From assembly GCA_964568855.1 (NCBI GenBank), contig CAZMSD010000013.1, positions 1-64,000 of the forward strand: 64,000 bases of DNA. Reading direction: 5' to 3'. A program made the translations under genes and the position numbers. Source of the DNA: CAZMSD01 sp964568855. Its GTDB lineage: Bacteria > CAIWAD01. Positions 51,251 to 61,500 of this stretch are shown piece after piece. Under the pieces are notes generated by a model, which saw only the letters and a program-made list of their open reading frames with translations, was not told the origin of the DNA and made no database searches. Positions within the stretch are counted from its first letter, which is position 1, and every line of letters begins with the position of its first letter.

Positions 51251-52882
51251 ATGCTGAATTCCTATTCCGTTCCCGTACCCGTCAACGAAGGGATCCGCGC
51301 CTACGCTCCCGGCAGTCCGGAGCGCGCCTCCATCAGGAGCAAGCTGGCCGAATTGCGCGGGCAGGTGCTGGAGATCCCGCTTCTGATCGACGGCGAGGAG
51401 GTCCATACCGCGGAGGGCCGCGAGGCGGTGATGCCGCACCGGCACACCCACCTGCTGGCCCGCTGCAGCCTGGCCCAGGGCGAACACGCGCGGCGGGCGG
51501 TGGAGGGGGCCGAGCGGGCCCGGCTGAAGTGGGCCGAAACACCCTTCGCCGCCCGGGCCGCGGTTTTCCTGAGGGCCGCCGACCTGCTGGCCGGTCCCTA
51601 CCGGGACGAGGTCAACGCGGCCACCATGCTCTGCCAGTCCAAGACCGTCTTACAGGCGGAAATCGACGCGGCCTGCGAGCTGGCCGATTTCTGGCGTTTC
51701 AACGTGTATTACGCGCAGCGGATCCACGACGAGCAGCCGATCAGTTCCCCTGGGATGTGGAACCGCCTGGAATACCGCGGCCTCGAGGGCTTCGTCTTCG
51801 CCGTGAGTCCCTTCAACTTCACCTCCATCGGCGGCAACCTGCCCACCAGTCCGGTGCTGATGGGGGGCAGCGCGGTCTGGAAACCGGCCACCACGGCGAT
51901 CTACAGCAACTGGGTGGTGATGAAGGTCCTGCGCGAGGCGGGACTTCCCGACGGCGTGATCCAGTTCCTGCCCTTCCCCGGAGGGGCCTGCAGCCGGGAG
52001 ATCTTCGACAGCCCCCATTTCGCGGGCGTGCATTTCACCGGCTCCACGGCGGTCTTCAACGACTTCTGGAAGCAGATCGGCGACCGGATCGACCGTTACC
52101 GCAACTATCCGCGGATCGTGGGCGAGACGGGCGGCAAGGACTTCATCTTCGCGCACCGCAGCGCGGACGTCCGGCACCTGGCCAGCAACGTGATCCGCGG
52201 GGCCTTCGAGTACCAGGGGCAGAAGTGCTCGGCCGCCAGCCGGGGATATTTCCCCAAGAGCCTCTGGCCGGCGTTGCGCGAGGAGCTGCTTGAGCAGATG
52301 CGGCAGGTGCGGATGGGCGACCCCGAGAACTTCGGCAACTTCCTCTGCGCCGTGATCGACCGCAACGCCTTCAACTCCATCAAGGAATACATCGACTACG
52401 CCCGCGCCTCGGCGGACGCGGAGATCATCCTCGGGGGCGGTTGCGACGACGGCGTGGGCTACTTCATCGAGCCTACCCTGATCCAGACCGAGGATCCCGG
52501 CTTCAAGACCATGGAGGAGGAGATCTTCGGCCCCGTGTTCACCTTCATGCTCTACGACGACGAGAAGTACGAGGAAACGCTGGAGATCGCCGACCGCACC
52601 AGCGTGTACTCGCTGACCGGGGCGCTGTTCGGGACCGACCGCGAGGCCCTCGAGCTGGGCCAGCGGGTGCTGCGGAACGCCGCCGGCAACTTCTACCTCA
52701 ACGACAAGCCCACGGGCGCCGTGGTGGGCCAGCAGCCTTTCGGGGGCGCGCGCAAGTCGGGCACCAACGACAAGGCCGGCTCGATGTACAACCTGCTGCG
52801 CTGGACCAGCATCCGCACGGTCAAGGAGACCCTCGCACCGATCGCCCACTTCGGCTATCCATTCCTGAGCGGCGAGGACTGA
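51251..52882 (+). CDS. pruA: Delta-1-pyrroline-5-carboxylate dehydrogenase
   Basis: 543 residues, typical of stand-alone PruA/ALDH4 enzymes. Signatures are S-P-F-N-F-T-S-I-G-G-N, V-W-K-P-A-T-T, F-T-G-S-T-A-V, E-T-G-G-K-D with the catalytic-site Glu, and G-Q-K-C326-S-A-A-S-R with the nucleophile. The N-terminal R-A-Y-A-P-G-S-P-E-R is also family-like. It oxidises glutamate semialdehyde to glutamate with NAD in proline catabolism. No proline dehydrogenase lies nearby. ATG 51251 is supported by GGGAG 6-9 bases upstream; the frame is open further 5' without family resemblance. Confidence 0.95.
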   Translation: MLNSYSVPVPVNEGIRAYAPGSPERASIRSKLAELRGQVLEIPLLIDGEEVHTAEGREAVMPHRHTHLLARCSLAQGEHARRAVEGAERARLKWAETPFAARAAVFLRAADLLAGPYRDEVNAATMLCQSKTVLQAEIDAACELADFWRFNVYYAQRIHDEQPISSPGMWNRLEYRGLEGFVFAVSPFNFTSIGGNLPTSPVLMGGSAVWKPATTAIYSNWVVMKVLREAGLPDGVIQFLPFPGGACSREIFDSPHFAGVHFTGSTAVFNDFWKQIGDRIDRYRNYPRIVGETGGKDFIFAHRSADVRHLASNVIRGAFEYQGQKCSAASRGYFPKSLWPALREELLEQMRQVRMGDPENFGNFLCAVIDRNAFNSIKEYIDYARASADAEIILGGGCDDGVGYFIEPTLIQTEDPGFKTMEEEIFGPVFTFMLYDDEKYEETLEIADRTSVYSLTGALFGTDREALELGQRVLRNAAGNFYLNDKPTGAVVGQQPFGGARKSGTNDKAGSMYNLLRWTSIRTVKETLAPIAHFGYPFLSGED

Positions 52883-52962
52883 TCGGCGGAGGACTTCCCG
52901 AGCCTGCGCGGGTCCGCGGATGCAGCCCTCTCCAAGTCGGCATCCGGATGCGGGAGGATCTG

Positions 52963-53595
52963 GTGACTTATCTTCGATGGTTGTGCTTCTGTGCGGCCTG
53001 CACCGCTTTCAGCGGCTGCTACGTCTTCAGCAATCACCAGAGCGCCCGTCTGATCGCGCCGGACGAGATCGAGATCACGCCCATCCTCCAGCAGGTCAAC
53101 TTCACCGAAGATGGAACATCCGAGCAGGTGGGCATCCAGTTCGGTTTTCAATTCACCCAGGGTCTGACGCGACATCTGAACCTCCGGGCGCGTTACGAGC
53201 GAATCGATCCCGATGGTCCTGCGGCCTACCACTACTTCGACTTCGGTCCGAAGTTCGGCAAGGTGGACGGCAGGCTGGCGCTCGAGCTGCCCTTCGGCGC
53301 CTTCTTCGGCGAGGACGTGAGCGAGGACCGGTCGCTCCAGTTCCATCCGGCTCTGATGTACACGCACTCGTTCACGGAGCGGATCGAGCTTACCGGTTTC
53401 GCCAAGTACCTGTTCTTCCTTTTCGACGATTCGGACGATCTGGCCGCCTTCGGACTGGGGGCCGGGTTCACCAGCGAGGACGGGAGGGTCTGTGTCCGCC
53501 CGGAATTCGCCGTGCTTCGGAATCCCGGAGAGGATGGTTATTACTCGAGCTTCGGCCTGGGCCTTTCCTTCCGTGTGAAGAACTGGTGGCGCTAG
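52963..53595 (+). CDS. Small outer-membrane lipoprotein
   Basis: I chose GTG 52963 because GGGAGG lies five bases before it; ATG 52948 is in frame and would add five residues. About 210 residues: signal with lipobox F-S-G-C, then repetitive beta strands (L-N-L-R-A-R-Y-E-R-I, G-R-L-A-L-E-L-P-F-G-A-F-F, ELTGFAKYLFF) and a terminal G-L-G-L-S-F-R-V-K-N-W-W-R. It resembles small eight-stranded barrel-like proteins with a lipid anchor. Function unknown. No operon partner is obvious. Confidence 0.78.
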   Translation: MTYLRWLCFCAACTAFSGCYVFSNHQSARLIAPDEIEITPILQQVNFTEDGTSEQVGIQFGFQFTQGLTRHLNLRARYERIDPDGPAAYHYFDFGPKFGKVDGRLALELPFGAFFGEDVSEDRSLQFHPALMYTHSFTERIELTGFAKYLFFLFDDSDDLAAFGLGAGFTSEDGRVCVRPEFAVLRNPGEDGYYSSFGLGLSFRVKNWWR

Positions 53596-53785
53596 GAGTC
53601 CGCCGGATTACTGGCCAGGTGGATGTATTACGCAGCCTGGTCCGCGAGGTGGAGGGCTGCCCGGTCGCAGGACGCGGATCCGTTTGCCGTCCCCCGGAAG
53701 AGGGCCACCACGGCCTCTCGGCTATGAGTTTCGTTCCCCCAATCCTACCTTTCACCGCTGTCTGAGAAGAACACGACCGAGGACC

Positions 53786-56700
53786 ATGCAAATGCTGTAT
53801 CTGAAGAGCGCACCGCGCCCTAATCCGACCCTGCTGCTCATGTCGCTCTGCGGGCTGTGCCTGCTGGCGCCCCGTGACACATCGGCCCAGGCCTGCTGGT
53901 GGGATCCCGCGGCCCCGCTGGTGGGCCAGGACCTGGAGATCTTCTACGACGTGAACGCGGGTACCCTTCCTCCGGGAGCGGAGGACCTGATTCTGCACTG
54001 GGGCGTCTACGATCCGGAGACCACTTTCTGGTCGCTGCCTCCCGAGGCCAACTGGCCCTGGGGTTCCATACCATTCGAAGGGGTGGCCCTGCAGAGCCCC
54101 ATGACGGAGCAGGGCGGCGGGATCTGGAGTATCGTTGTGCCCTCGGTGGAGCCCATGGAGCACATCGCCTGGGTCTTCACCGACGGCGAGAGCTGGGACA
54201 GCAACGACGGTAATAACTGGATTGTTTCGTACGTCAGCGATGAAGTCTCCTGCTGGTGGGTTCCCGAGGAGCCCGAGACCGGCGACACGGTGACCTTGTA
54301 TTACAACGCAGTGCCGGGGACGCTGCCCGACGGGGCGGCGGTCCACCTCCACTGGGGGATCAACGAATTCGGCCACGGCAACTGGCAATTGCCGCCCGAG
54401 GAGATGTGGCCCGCGGGGACGGAGGCCCAGGGCATCGCGGCCCGCACGCCGATGGTGGACGAGGGCGCGGGGATCTGGTCATTGAGTATCACGCCGGTGG
54501 ACACGGTGCGCAGCCTGCACTGGGTCTTCACCGACGGCGACAACTGGGACAACAACAATGGCGAGAACTGGGACCTTTACTTCGGGGATACGCCGGTGCT
54601 CTACGAGGTTCCGCTGCGCTTCGTTTTCGATCCCCGCAGCGCCTTCTACGCCGGTCCCGCCCAGATCAGCCAGGTGACCCTGGCGGGGGATTTCAACGGC
54701 TGGAACATGAGTTCGCATCCGCTTGAGGAGACGGCCAGCGGCCCCTGGTTCATCGACCATGTGCTGGAGGAGGGCTACTACGAGTACAAGTTCGTCGTCA
54801 ACGGCGAGAACTGGACATGGGACCCGGACAACCCGGAAACCAACCCCGAGGACAACAACAACTCGATCGTCAACGTAGTGGCCGGCGGCATTCCGCGGCT
54901 GAAGGACTTCAGCCTGCCCTGGGGCCTGGTGGTGGACGCGCCGGTGAGCATGGAGCTCGAAGCCGAGTACTACCCGCCGGACACGGGCGAGGAAATCGAC
55001 TGGGCTTCGGCCGAGGTGCAGGTGAACGGGGAACCGGAGGCCTTCACGGTGCTCGAGAACACCCTCACGGTGACCCTGGACTTCGGCCTGGAGGGTCCGC
55101 TGACGGTGGAACTGTCGGTGCCCGACACGGAAGGTGATACAAGCCACGACCAGTGGCGCGGGGGCTATTTCGACGGGGGCTACCACGCCCTGGACGCCCT
55201 CGGCGACGACGACGGCGGGGGAAGCTACGAGTATCCCACGCCCTTCGACGGCTACTGCGACATCGAAGCCCTTAGGCTGGAGCAGGCGGCGGAAGGAGAC
55301 ACGCTGCGGCTGGCTGCGGAGCTGGGACTGCTGCACGACTACAGCAAGCTGGCCTTCCTGGTGCTGCCCGACGCGGGGAGCCTGCCCGAGGGCGACCACA
55401 TCCGCGAGGAGCTGGACTCGCCCGACTGGGCCGGCGGCAGTGGCGTGTTCCTGAGCCTGATGCGTCCCGGAGCTCCTTCGCTGGATCCCGAGCAGGACAA
55501 CCGGCTGGTCTACGACGACGATCCCTTCCTGGCCGGACCGGCCGTCACGGTCTGGGAGGAAGGCAACACTCTGCTGGCCAACCTGCCCATGGACCTCCTG
55601 GAGCAGCGCCTGGGCGGCTGGGCGGAGGCCTGGTACTTCGGCGCCTGGGCGATGATCGACGGCGTGGCCCCGATCGACGGGGGCGTGATGGAAGTGGGCG
55701 AAGACCTGGGCGGGGTGGAGGAGGCCTACGACCCGGACGTCTACGACTTCGTTTTCTGTGATACACCGTTTCTCGAGGACCGCATGCTGCGGAACTTCTC
55801 GCTGGGCCGCACGGCCACCCTGGACGCCGCGGGGCGGGGCCTGGCCGAAGTCTGGCCCGAGATGGTGGGACCCGACATGGGAGCACCGGGCCCACGGGTG
55901 CGGATCCTGACCCAGGGGGCCGCGACGGTGCTGACGCAGAAGACCATCGCGGGGACGGTGAGCGAGGACGCGGTGGGCGATGTGCTGCTGCTGCACGGCT
56001 ACGGGGAAGAGCAGACGGATTCGCTGTGGATCACGCCCGGCGAGGGTGAGTGGTCGCTGAGCCTCTCGCTTCAGGAGGGCGCCAACGCTTTCCAGGCCCT
56101 GGCGGTGGACGTCGAAGAAGAGTGGGGCACGAGTTCCACCTTGACCTACACGCTCCTGGTCAACCATGCCCCGCAGCCGGCCGTCGACCTGAGCTGGAAC
56201 GGGGAATGGCTGAGCCTGAACGGCAGCGCCACGCTGGACATCGACGGGGACATCACGGGCTGGCTGTGGGAAATGGAAGAAGGCAATCCCGAGACAGTCG
56301 AGATCACCAACTCCGAATCCATGATCGCGCGGATCTACGACCTGCCGGCGACCGACGGGAGCTACTGGCTGCGGCTGACGGTGGAGGACGAAGAGGGCCA
56401 CGAGGACCACGCCCGCGGCCTCTTCGAGATCGAGAACGGCGAGCTGCACCTGGTGGCCGACGACGGCTATCCGCTGTGGGTGCGGGACGCGGTGATCTAC
56501 GAGATCTACGTGCGCAGCTTCGACGCCCAGCGGGACCTGGCGGCGATCACGGCGCGGATGGCCGAGATCGCCGATCTCGAGGTGAACACGCTGTGGCTGA
56601 TGCCCATTTTCGAGGGCCCCTCCGATCACGGCTACGCGGTGAGCGACTACTATTCCATCGAAGCCGACTACGGCAGCCTCGAGGATTTCCGGGACTTCGT

Positions 56701-58081
56701 GGAGGCGGCGCACGCGCAGGGGCTGCGGGTGGTGCTGGACATGGTGATCAACCACTGTTCCATCGACCATCCCTGGATGCTTTCGGCGCTGACCTGGGGC
56801 GAGTACGCCCAGTCCCACGGCTATTTCATGTGGAATCCCGACGGCACGCACCAGTACTACTACGACTGGTGGTCGCTGCCCAACCTGAACGTCTCCAACG
56901 CCGACCTGCGGCACGAGGTCTACGAGATGTGCCGCTACTGGGTGGAGGACGAGGGGGTGGACGGCTACCGCTGCGACGTGGCCTGGGGCCCGATGGATCG
57001 TGATCCTTCCTACTGGACTGACTGGCGGGACGAGATAAGGCGCAAGAGGCCCGACCTGCTGCTGCTGGCTGAATCAGGGGCCACCAGCTTCGACATCTTC
57101 GAGGACCGCTTCAACCTGGCCTACGACTGGGAGTTCTTCTGGAACGCCCTGGACAACCTGGACACGGTGAGTCCTTCAACGGTGCAGGACCGGGTAAGCA
57201 ACTTCGGTTTCTGGTTCCCGGAGAACGCCCTGCCCTTCCGCTTCACGGAGAACCACGACGAGAGTCGTTTCATCACCGCCCACGGGCTGGAGCAGTCGCG
57301 GCTGGCGGCGGCGCTTGTCTTCGCCGTGCCGGGAACGCCCCTGATCTATGCCGGCCAGGAGGTGGGCGAAACCAGCCAGCGGGGATTGATAGACTGGAGT
57401 GATCCCCACGATCTGCGGCCCTTCTACAAGCGCCTGTGCCAGATCCGCAATGGATTCCGGGCCCTGCGCGACGACCGTGCGGACCAGCTGGCCAGCGACC
57501 AGTCGAGCCAGCTGTACTCCATCGCTCGCCGCACCGATGATCCAGCGGGCGAGGGCGTGGTGCTGGCGGCCTTCAACCTGAGCCAGACGGGCCGCAGCGC
57601 GGTGCTGCAGCTCGATCCGGCGGAATGGGGCATGGAGCAGGGCTTCTGGTACCTGACCGACCTCTTCACGGGCGAGGTGACCGAGTATCCCCAGGGAGTG
57701 CCGGGCGAGCTGGCACTGGACTTCGAAGGTTGGGAGCCCCGCTATCTGCTGCTGGCCGACGAAGCCGCCGAGGTGGGTGTCGGACCTGTCGCGCCGGAGC
57801 AGCCCTGGCGCTTCAGCCTGGGTCCGGCCTATCCCAATCCCTTCAATCCTTCCACCACGATTCCTTTCAGCCTGCCCGCCGGGGATCCGCGGGTGGAGCT
57901 TAAGGCCTATAACCTGCTGGGCCAGGAGGTGGCGCGGATCTTCGAGGGTCCCGCCGCGGCGGGCGAGCACCGCCTGCACTGGGACGCTTCGGGCCTGGCC
58001 AGCGGCGTGTACGTGCTGAGACTCGGCACTTCGTCTCAGAGCGGAGGAGCCCTTACTTCCAAGGTATTGCTGCTCAAGTGA
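53786..58081 (+). CDS. Secreted multimodular GH13 alpha-amylase family enzyme with T9SS-type tail
   Basis: 1431 residues from ATG 53786 (GAGG upstream). A signal peptide is cleaved near T-S-A-Q-A. Two tandem starch-binding-like modules follow (about 53890-54230 and 54245-54590; each W-W-x-P ... L-H-W-G ... W-V-F-T-D-G), then a CBM48/20-like module (T-L-A-G-D-F-N-G-W, about 54600-54890), a glucodextranase-C/CBM9-like region (about 55130-55770), an Ig-like linker, and the GH13 barrel from about residue 900. Catalytic residues: nucleophile D1064 (G-Y-R-C-D-V), acid/base E1096 (L-L-A-E-S-G), D1158 (E-N-H-D-E-S). The tail has NPFNPSTTI, Y-N-L-L-G-Q-E-V, SGVYVLRL and KVLLLK. It acts on starch-like glucans outside the cell. 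Confidence 0.93.
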   Translation: MQMLYLKSAPRPNPTLLLMSLCGLCLLAPRDTSAQACWWDPAAPLVGQDLEIFYDVNAGTLPPGAEDLILHWGVYDPETTFWSLPPEANWPWGSIPFEGVALQSPMTEQGGGIWSIVVPSVEPMEHIAWVFTDGESWDSNDGNNWIVSYVSDEVSCWWVPEEPETGDTVTLYYNAVPGTLPDGAAVHLHWGINEFGHGNWQLPPEEMWPAGTEAQGIAARTPMVDEGAGIWSLSITPVDTVRSLHWVFTDGDNWDNNNGENWDLYFGDTPVLYEVPLRFVFDPRSAFYAGPAQISQVTLAGDFNGWNMSSHPLEETASGPWFIDHVLEEGYYEYKFVVNGENWTWDPDNPETNPEDNNNSIVNVVAGGIPRLKDFSLPWGLVVDAPVSMELEAEYYPPDTGEEIDWASAEVQVNGEPEAFTVLENTLTVTLDFGLEGPLTVELSVPDTEGDTSHDQWRGGYFDGGYHALDALGDDDGGGSYEYPTPFDGYCDIEALRLEQAAEGDTLRLAAELGLLHDYSKLAFLVLPDAGSLPEGDHIREELDSPDWAGGSGVFLSLMRPGAPSLDPEQDNRLVYDDDPFLAGPAVTVWEEGNTLLANLPMDLLEQRLGGWAEAWYFGAWAMIDGVAPIDGGVMEVGEDLGGVEEAYDPDVYDFVFCDTPFLEDRMLRNFSLGRTATLDAAGRGLAEVWPEMVGPDMGAPGPRVRILTQGAATVLTQKTIAGTVSEDAVGDVLLLHGYGEEQTDSLWITPGEGEWSLSLSLQEGANAFQALAVDVEEEWGTSSTLTYTLLVNHAPQPAVDLSWNGEWLSLNGSATLDIDGDITGWLWEMEEGNPETVEITNSESMIARIYDLPATDGSYWLRLTVEDEEGHEDHARGLFEIENGELHLVADDGYPLWVRDAVIYEIYVRSFDAQRDLAAITARMAEIADLEVNTLWLMPIFEGPSDHGYAVSDYYSIEADYGSLEDFRDFVEAAHAQGLRVVLDMVINHCSIDHPWMLSALTWGEYAQSHGYFMWNPDGTHQYYYDWWSLPNLNVSNADLRHEVYEMCRYWVEDEGVDGYRCDVAWGPMDRDPSYWTDWRDEIRRKRPDLLLLAESGATSFDIFEDRFNLAYDWEFFWNALDNLDTVSPSTVQDRVSNFGFWFPENALPFRFTENHDESRFITAHGLEQSRLAAALVFAVPGTPLIYAGQEVGETSQRGLIDWSDPHDLRPFYKRLCQIRNGFRALRDDRADQLASDQSSQLYSIARRTDDPAGEGVVLAAFNLSQTGRSAVLQLDPAEWGMEQGFWYLTDLFTGEVTEYPQGVPGELALDFEGWEPRYLLLADEAAEVGVGPVAPEQPWRFSLGPAYPNPFNPSTTIPFSLPAGDPRVELKAYNLLGQEVARIFEGPAAAGEHRLHWDASGLASGVYVLRLGTSSQSGGALTSKVLLLK

Positions 58082-58142
58082 GCAGCTCGGTTTTCCGATG
58101 AACTGCTCACTGGCAGTCGAAGGCAGCGACTGCGGTAAATAT

Positions 58143-58179
58143 GCGCCCGCCAGACCCTGGACCGGCGGGCGCTTCTATT
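58143..58179 (+). terminator. Intrinsic terminator after the amylase gene
   Basis: GCGCCCGCC (58143-58151) and GGCGGGCGC (58164-58172) form a perfect 9-bp stem with a 12-base loop, followed by TTCTATTT. It lies 62 bases past the amylase stop. Confidence 0.8.
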
Positions 58180-58595
58180 TCCGCTGAATCCATCCCTGCA
58201 TCAACGCGGCAGGACAAAATCTGTCCTATTCTACCCTCTGCGGGTGGGAATTCAACCGGCCCGCTGTGCACCTCCGCCGGATCGTGAACAAGCTGAACAA
58301 CCTTCAATAGTCAAGTTACCGTACTGGAATACTGTCAACCACAAAGAGTTGGACAAGATTATAACCATCAGTACTCGATATGAACGGCTCTGCTTTGCAG
58401 GCATGAACTTTGCATCTGTCTTTAACTTGCGTCTTTGCTTGCTGACATAGCTTCCTTGAATGATCGACGGCGAACGACCTGACTGTAAGAATCTGCGGCC
58501 ATCAAGCTGCCAAGGATCCGTTCCGGTTGAACAGAGCCAACCAACACCACATACATCACTCAACACGATCTCTTCATTACATCGGAGGTATACGC
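58180..58595. other. AT-richer gap before the giant adhesin gene
   Basis: About 415 bp without a convincing gene. TTGGAC (58349-58354), 17 bases and TACTCG is a weak promoter candidate. CGGAGG, 8 bases before the ATG at 58596, is a strong ribosome site. I see nothing else. Confidence 0.6.
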
Positions 58596-61500
58596 ATGAA
58601 GAAGCTGCTAGTTCTGTGCCTTTGCGGCGCGATGTGGTCCTCGGCCTACGCCCTGGACGGCGCCGTGGACACAGCCCCTCAGCCAAGTACCGCGACCTAT
58701 TCCACGCCCGCCCAGATGGAAATCCAGGCGCTGAAGGAAGCGGGAATACCGGTGCCGCAGCAACTTTACCAGGATGTGCGGGACCATTTCGGAGTCATCG
58801 CACAACATGATGGCGACGGTCGAGAAGGCGGCGAGACCATCGAGACCGCCCTGGTTTTCACCGATCTCGACCTGCCCTACAACGACACCGGAGACACCTC
58901 GGACAACATCGACGACTACGACGAGGTCTGTCCCTACACGGGTTCAACTTCACCGGACGTGGTCTACGAATACACGCCGTCGGTGGACATTCGAGTGGAC
59001 ATCAGCCTCTGCAACGGTTCGCTTTATGACACCAAGCTGTACCTCTATGAAAACACCTACACACCGGGCGATCCCTTCGCCTGCAACGACGACGCTTGTG
59101 TAAACTACGAGAGCGAGCTGCTGAACCTGCTGCTCACGGGCGGCAACACGTATTACATCGTGGTGGACGGTTACGGCGGCGAATCCGGCGCCTACGTATT
59201 CGACGTCATCCCAAGCTGCGTCGATCCGGGCTGCCCCACGGGCTACACTTACCTCGAGGCCGAAGGCGTTTGCGCCGACCAGAACGGCGGCTGCAACTCC
59301 GATCCCAACGTCTTCGAGGCCCTGGCTCTCGACACGCCGCTCTGCGGCCTGACCTGGGCAGACACCAGCTTCCGCGATACCGACTGGTTCGAGATCACCG
59401 TTCCCAGCGACAGCCGGGTGGAGGTGACCCTGGAAAGCGTCTGCATTCCCGTAACCAGCTACTTCTTCGCTCCGGACTGCGACGATCTCACCAGCCTGCT
59501 GACTCTCTACGCCGACGAGTCGGCCGTGGTGGACACCACCGATTGCCTGCCCTCGGGCACTTACTGGGTCTGGGCCGGCCCCGGCGACGCCGGGGGCGGG
59601 ATCTATGAAAACTATCCCTGCCTGGACGAATGGCACTACGGTCTCAATGTCAGTCTCGTGGGCGATCCCTGCGACGCCACGCCGCCCGCCATCGTCCACA
59701 CTCCGCTGGTGGACACGGAAGTGGCCGGTCCCTGGACCGTGAACGCCGACATCACCGACGATTCGGGCATCGCCTCGGCCGACCTGTATTACCAGGTGGA
59801 CGGCGGCGGCTATACCATGATCGCCATGACGGCCGGTGTGCCTCCGGCATACAGCGCGGACATTCCCGCCCAGGCGGCCGGCTCGGTGATGGACTACTAC
59901 ATCGTGGCCGTTGACGCCAGCGCGGAAGCCAACAGCACCACGACAGAAACCTGGACTTTCGGCTACTACGACTACACCTGGCCGCCCACGAACCTTGTGG
60001 CCACCGACGGCGCCTACGACGAGACAACCTTGAGCTGGTCCATGCCCGAGGCTCCGCCGGAACCGGGCACCTATTTCGAGAGCTTCGAGGCCGGCATGCC
60101 GGGCGACTGGACTATCTACAACGAGGACGCCGACAGCTACCAGTGGCAGCAGTATTCGGATGCCAGCGCTTATGACGGCGACTACGTGGCCGGAGTCCAC
60201 TACAACGGCCTGGGCTGCGACGACTGGTTGGTGACCCGCGAACTGACCGCCACGGCCACCACCCAGCTCACCTACCAGATGCGGAATTACTCAAGTTCCT
60301 TTCCCGAGGACTACGAGGTTTACATTTATACCGGTCTTAGCGATCCTCCGCTGCCGGCGGATTTTAGCGGCCCGGACGGCACTCTGCTACGGTCAGGCAC
60401 CCTGCCGGCCGACACGGACTGGCACGGTTTCACCGAGGACCTCAGCGCCTATGACGGCGGTACTTTCTACATCGCCTGGCGCTGCGTATCGGTGGACGAG
60501 TTCTACCTGTACCTGGACGCGGTGAACTTCACCGGACTGCCCGTGGCCCTGGCCTCGGCCTTCCATGTGCCCAATCCGCACGCGCACATCATCGGCGAGG
60601 TGCCGGAGCTGATGGCCAAGCTGAACCTCAGCGAAATCCAGGCCTACGACCTGCTGAACGAGATGCGGCGCCAGCAGGAGAGCTCCCGCGACCTGCAGAC
60701 CTTCAACGTCTACCGCGACGCGGTCCTGGCGGGCACCACCACCGAGCTGACCTTCACCGACGACCTGGCCAACGGCGCCGATCCGGACGTGATCTACGAG
60801 TACACGGTAACCGCGCTGTGGGACGCCGGCGAGTCCGATCCCTCCGACCCGGACGACGGACACTACGTCGTCAGGCCTACCAGTGGCGGACCGGACGGCT
60901 TCGGCTACACCTGGGAGAATTCCAACGCGCCCCTGCTGGTCACCTACGATTGGACCGACATTTCGGCCACCGGCACCGCGCTGCCCCTGGTGGACTACGA
61001 CTACGAGGTGGTGGCCCTGCCCTGGACCTTCCCCTTCTACTACAACCCCTACACGGAAGTGACCGTTACTTCCGAGGGCTACCTGGCCTTCGGCAGCACC
61101 TATGTCACCAGCTACAATGATCCCATTCCGGATTCCTACAGTCCCAACAACTACGTGGCCGGTTTCTGGGATGATTTCGATCTGGATATCGGCGGAACCG
61201 TGTACTACGAAGAGGATGCGCCCAACAGTCGCATGATCTTCCAGTACGACACCGTCGAGCTGTACAGCGGCGCCGGGCCCTTCACCTTCCAGGTCATCCT
61301 GTACCAGGACGGCAACATGCTGATCCAGTACAACACCGTTTCCGACGTGACGCTGGGCACCGTGGGTATCGAGAACGCCGACGGTACTGACGGCCTCGAG
61401 ATCAACTACAACCATGACGGCGGCGTCGTTGAGAACGAGCTGGCCATCCTGATCACCCGGCCCGCGGGCGACTTCCTGGCCCCGCTGGTCGAGCACACCC

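Larger units (their letters stand above)
351..55764. repeat. Dispersed octamer CGTGAYAC
   Basis: By hand count on both strands GTGATAC occurs about 30 times, 22 of them as CGTGATAC, and CGTGACAC about 10 more. Base composition alone predicts roughly one to three of each octamer. Examples on the + strand are 498, 2829, 14232, 21662, 24003, 24882, 27737, 34014 and 50332; on the minus strand 1861, 3883, 15954, 27897 and 54486. Copies lie in genes in several frames, across stop codons and between genes; none were seen after 55.8 kb or between 42 and 50 kb. Confidence 0.6.
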
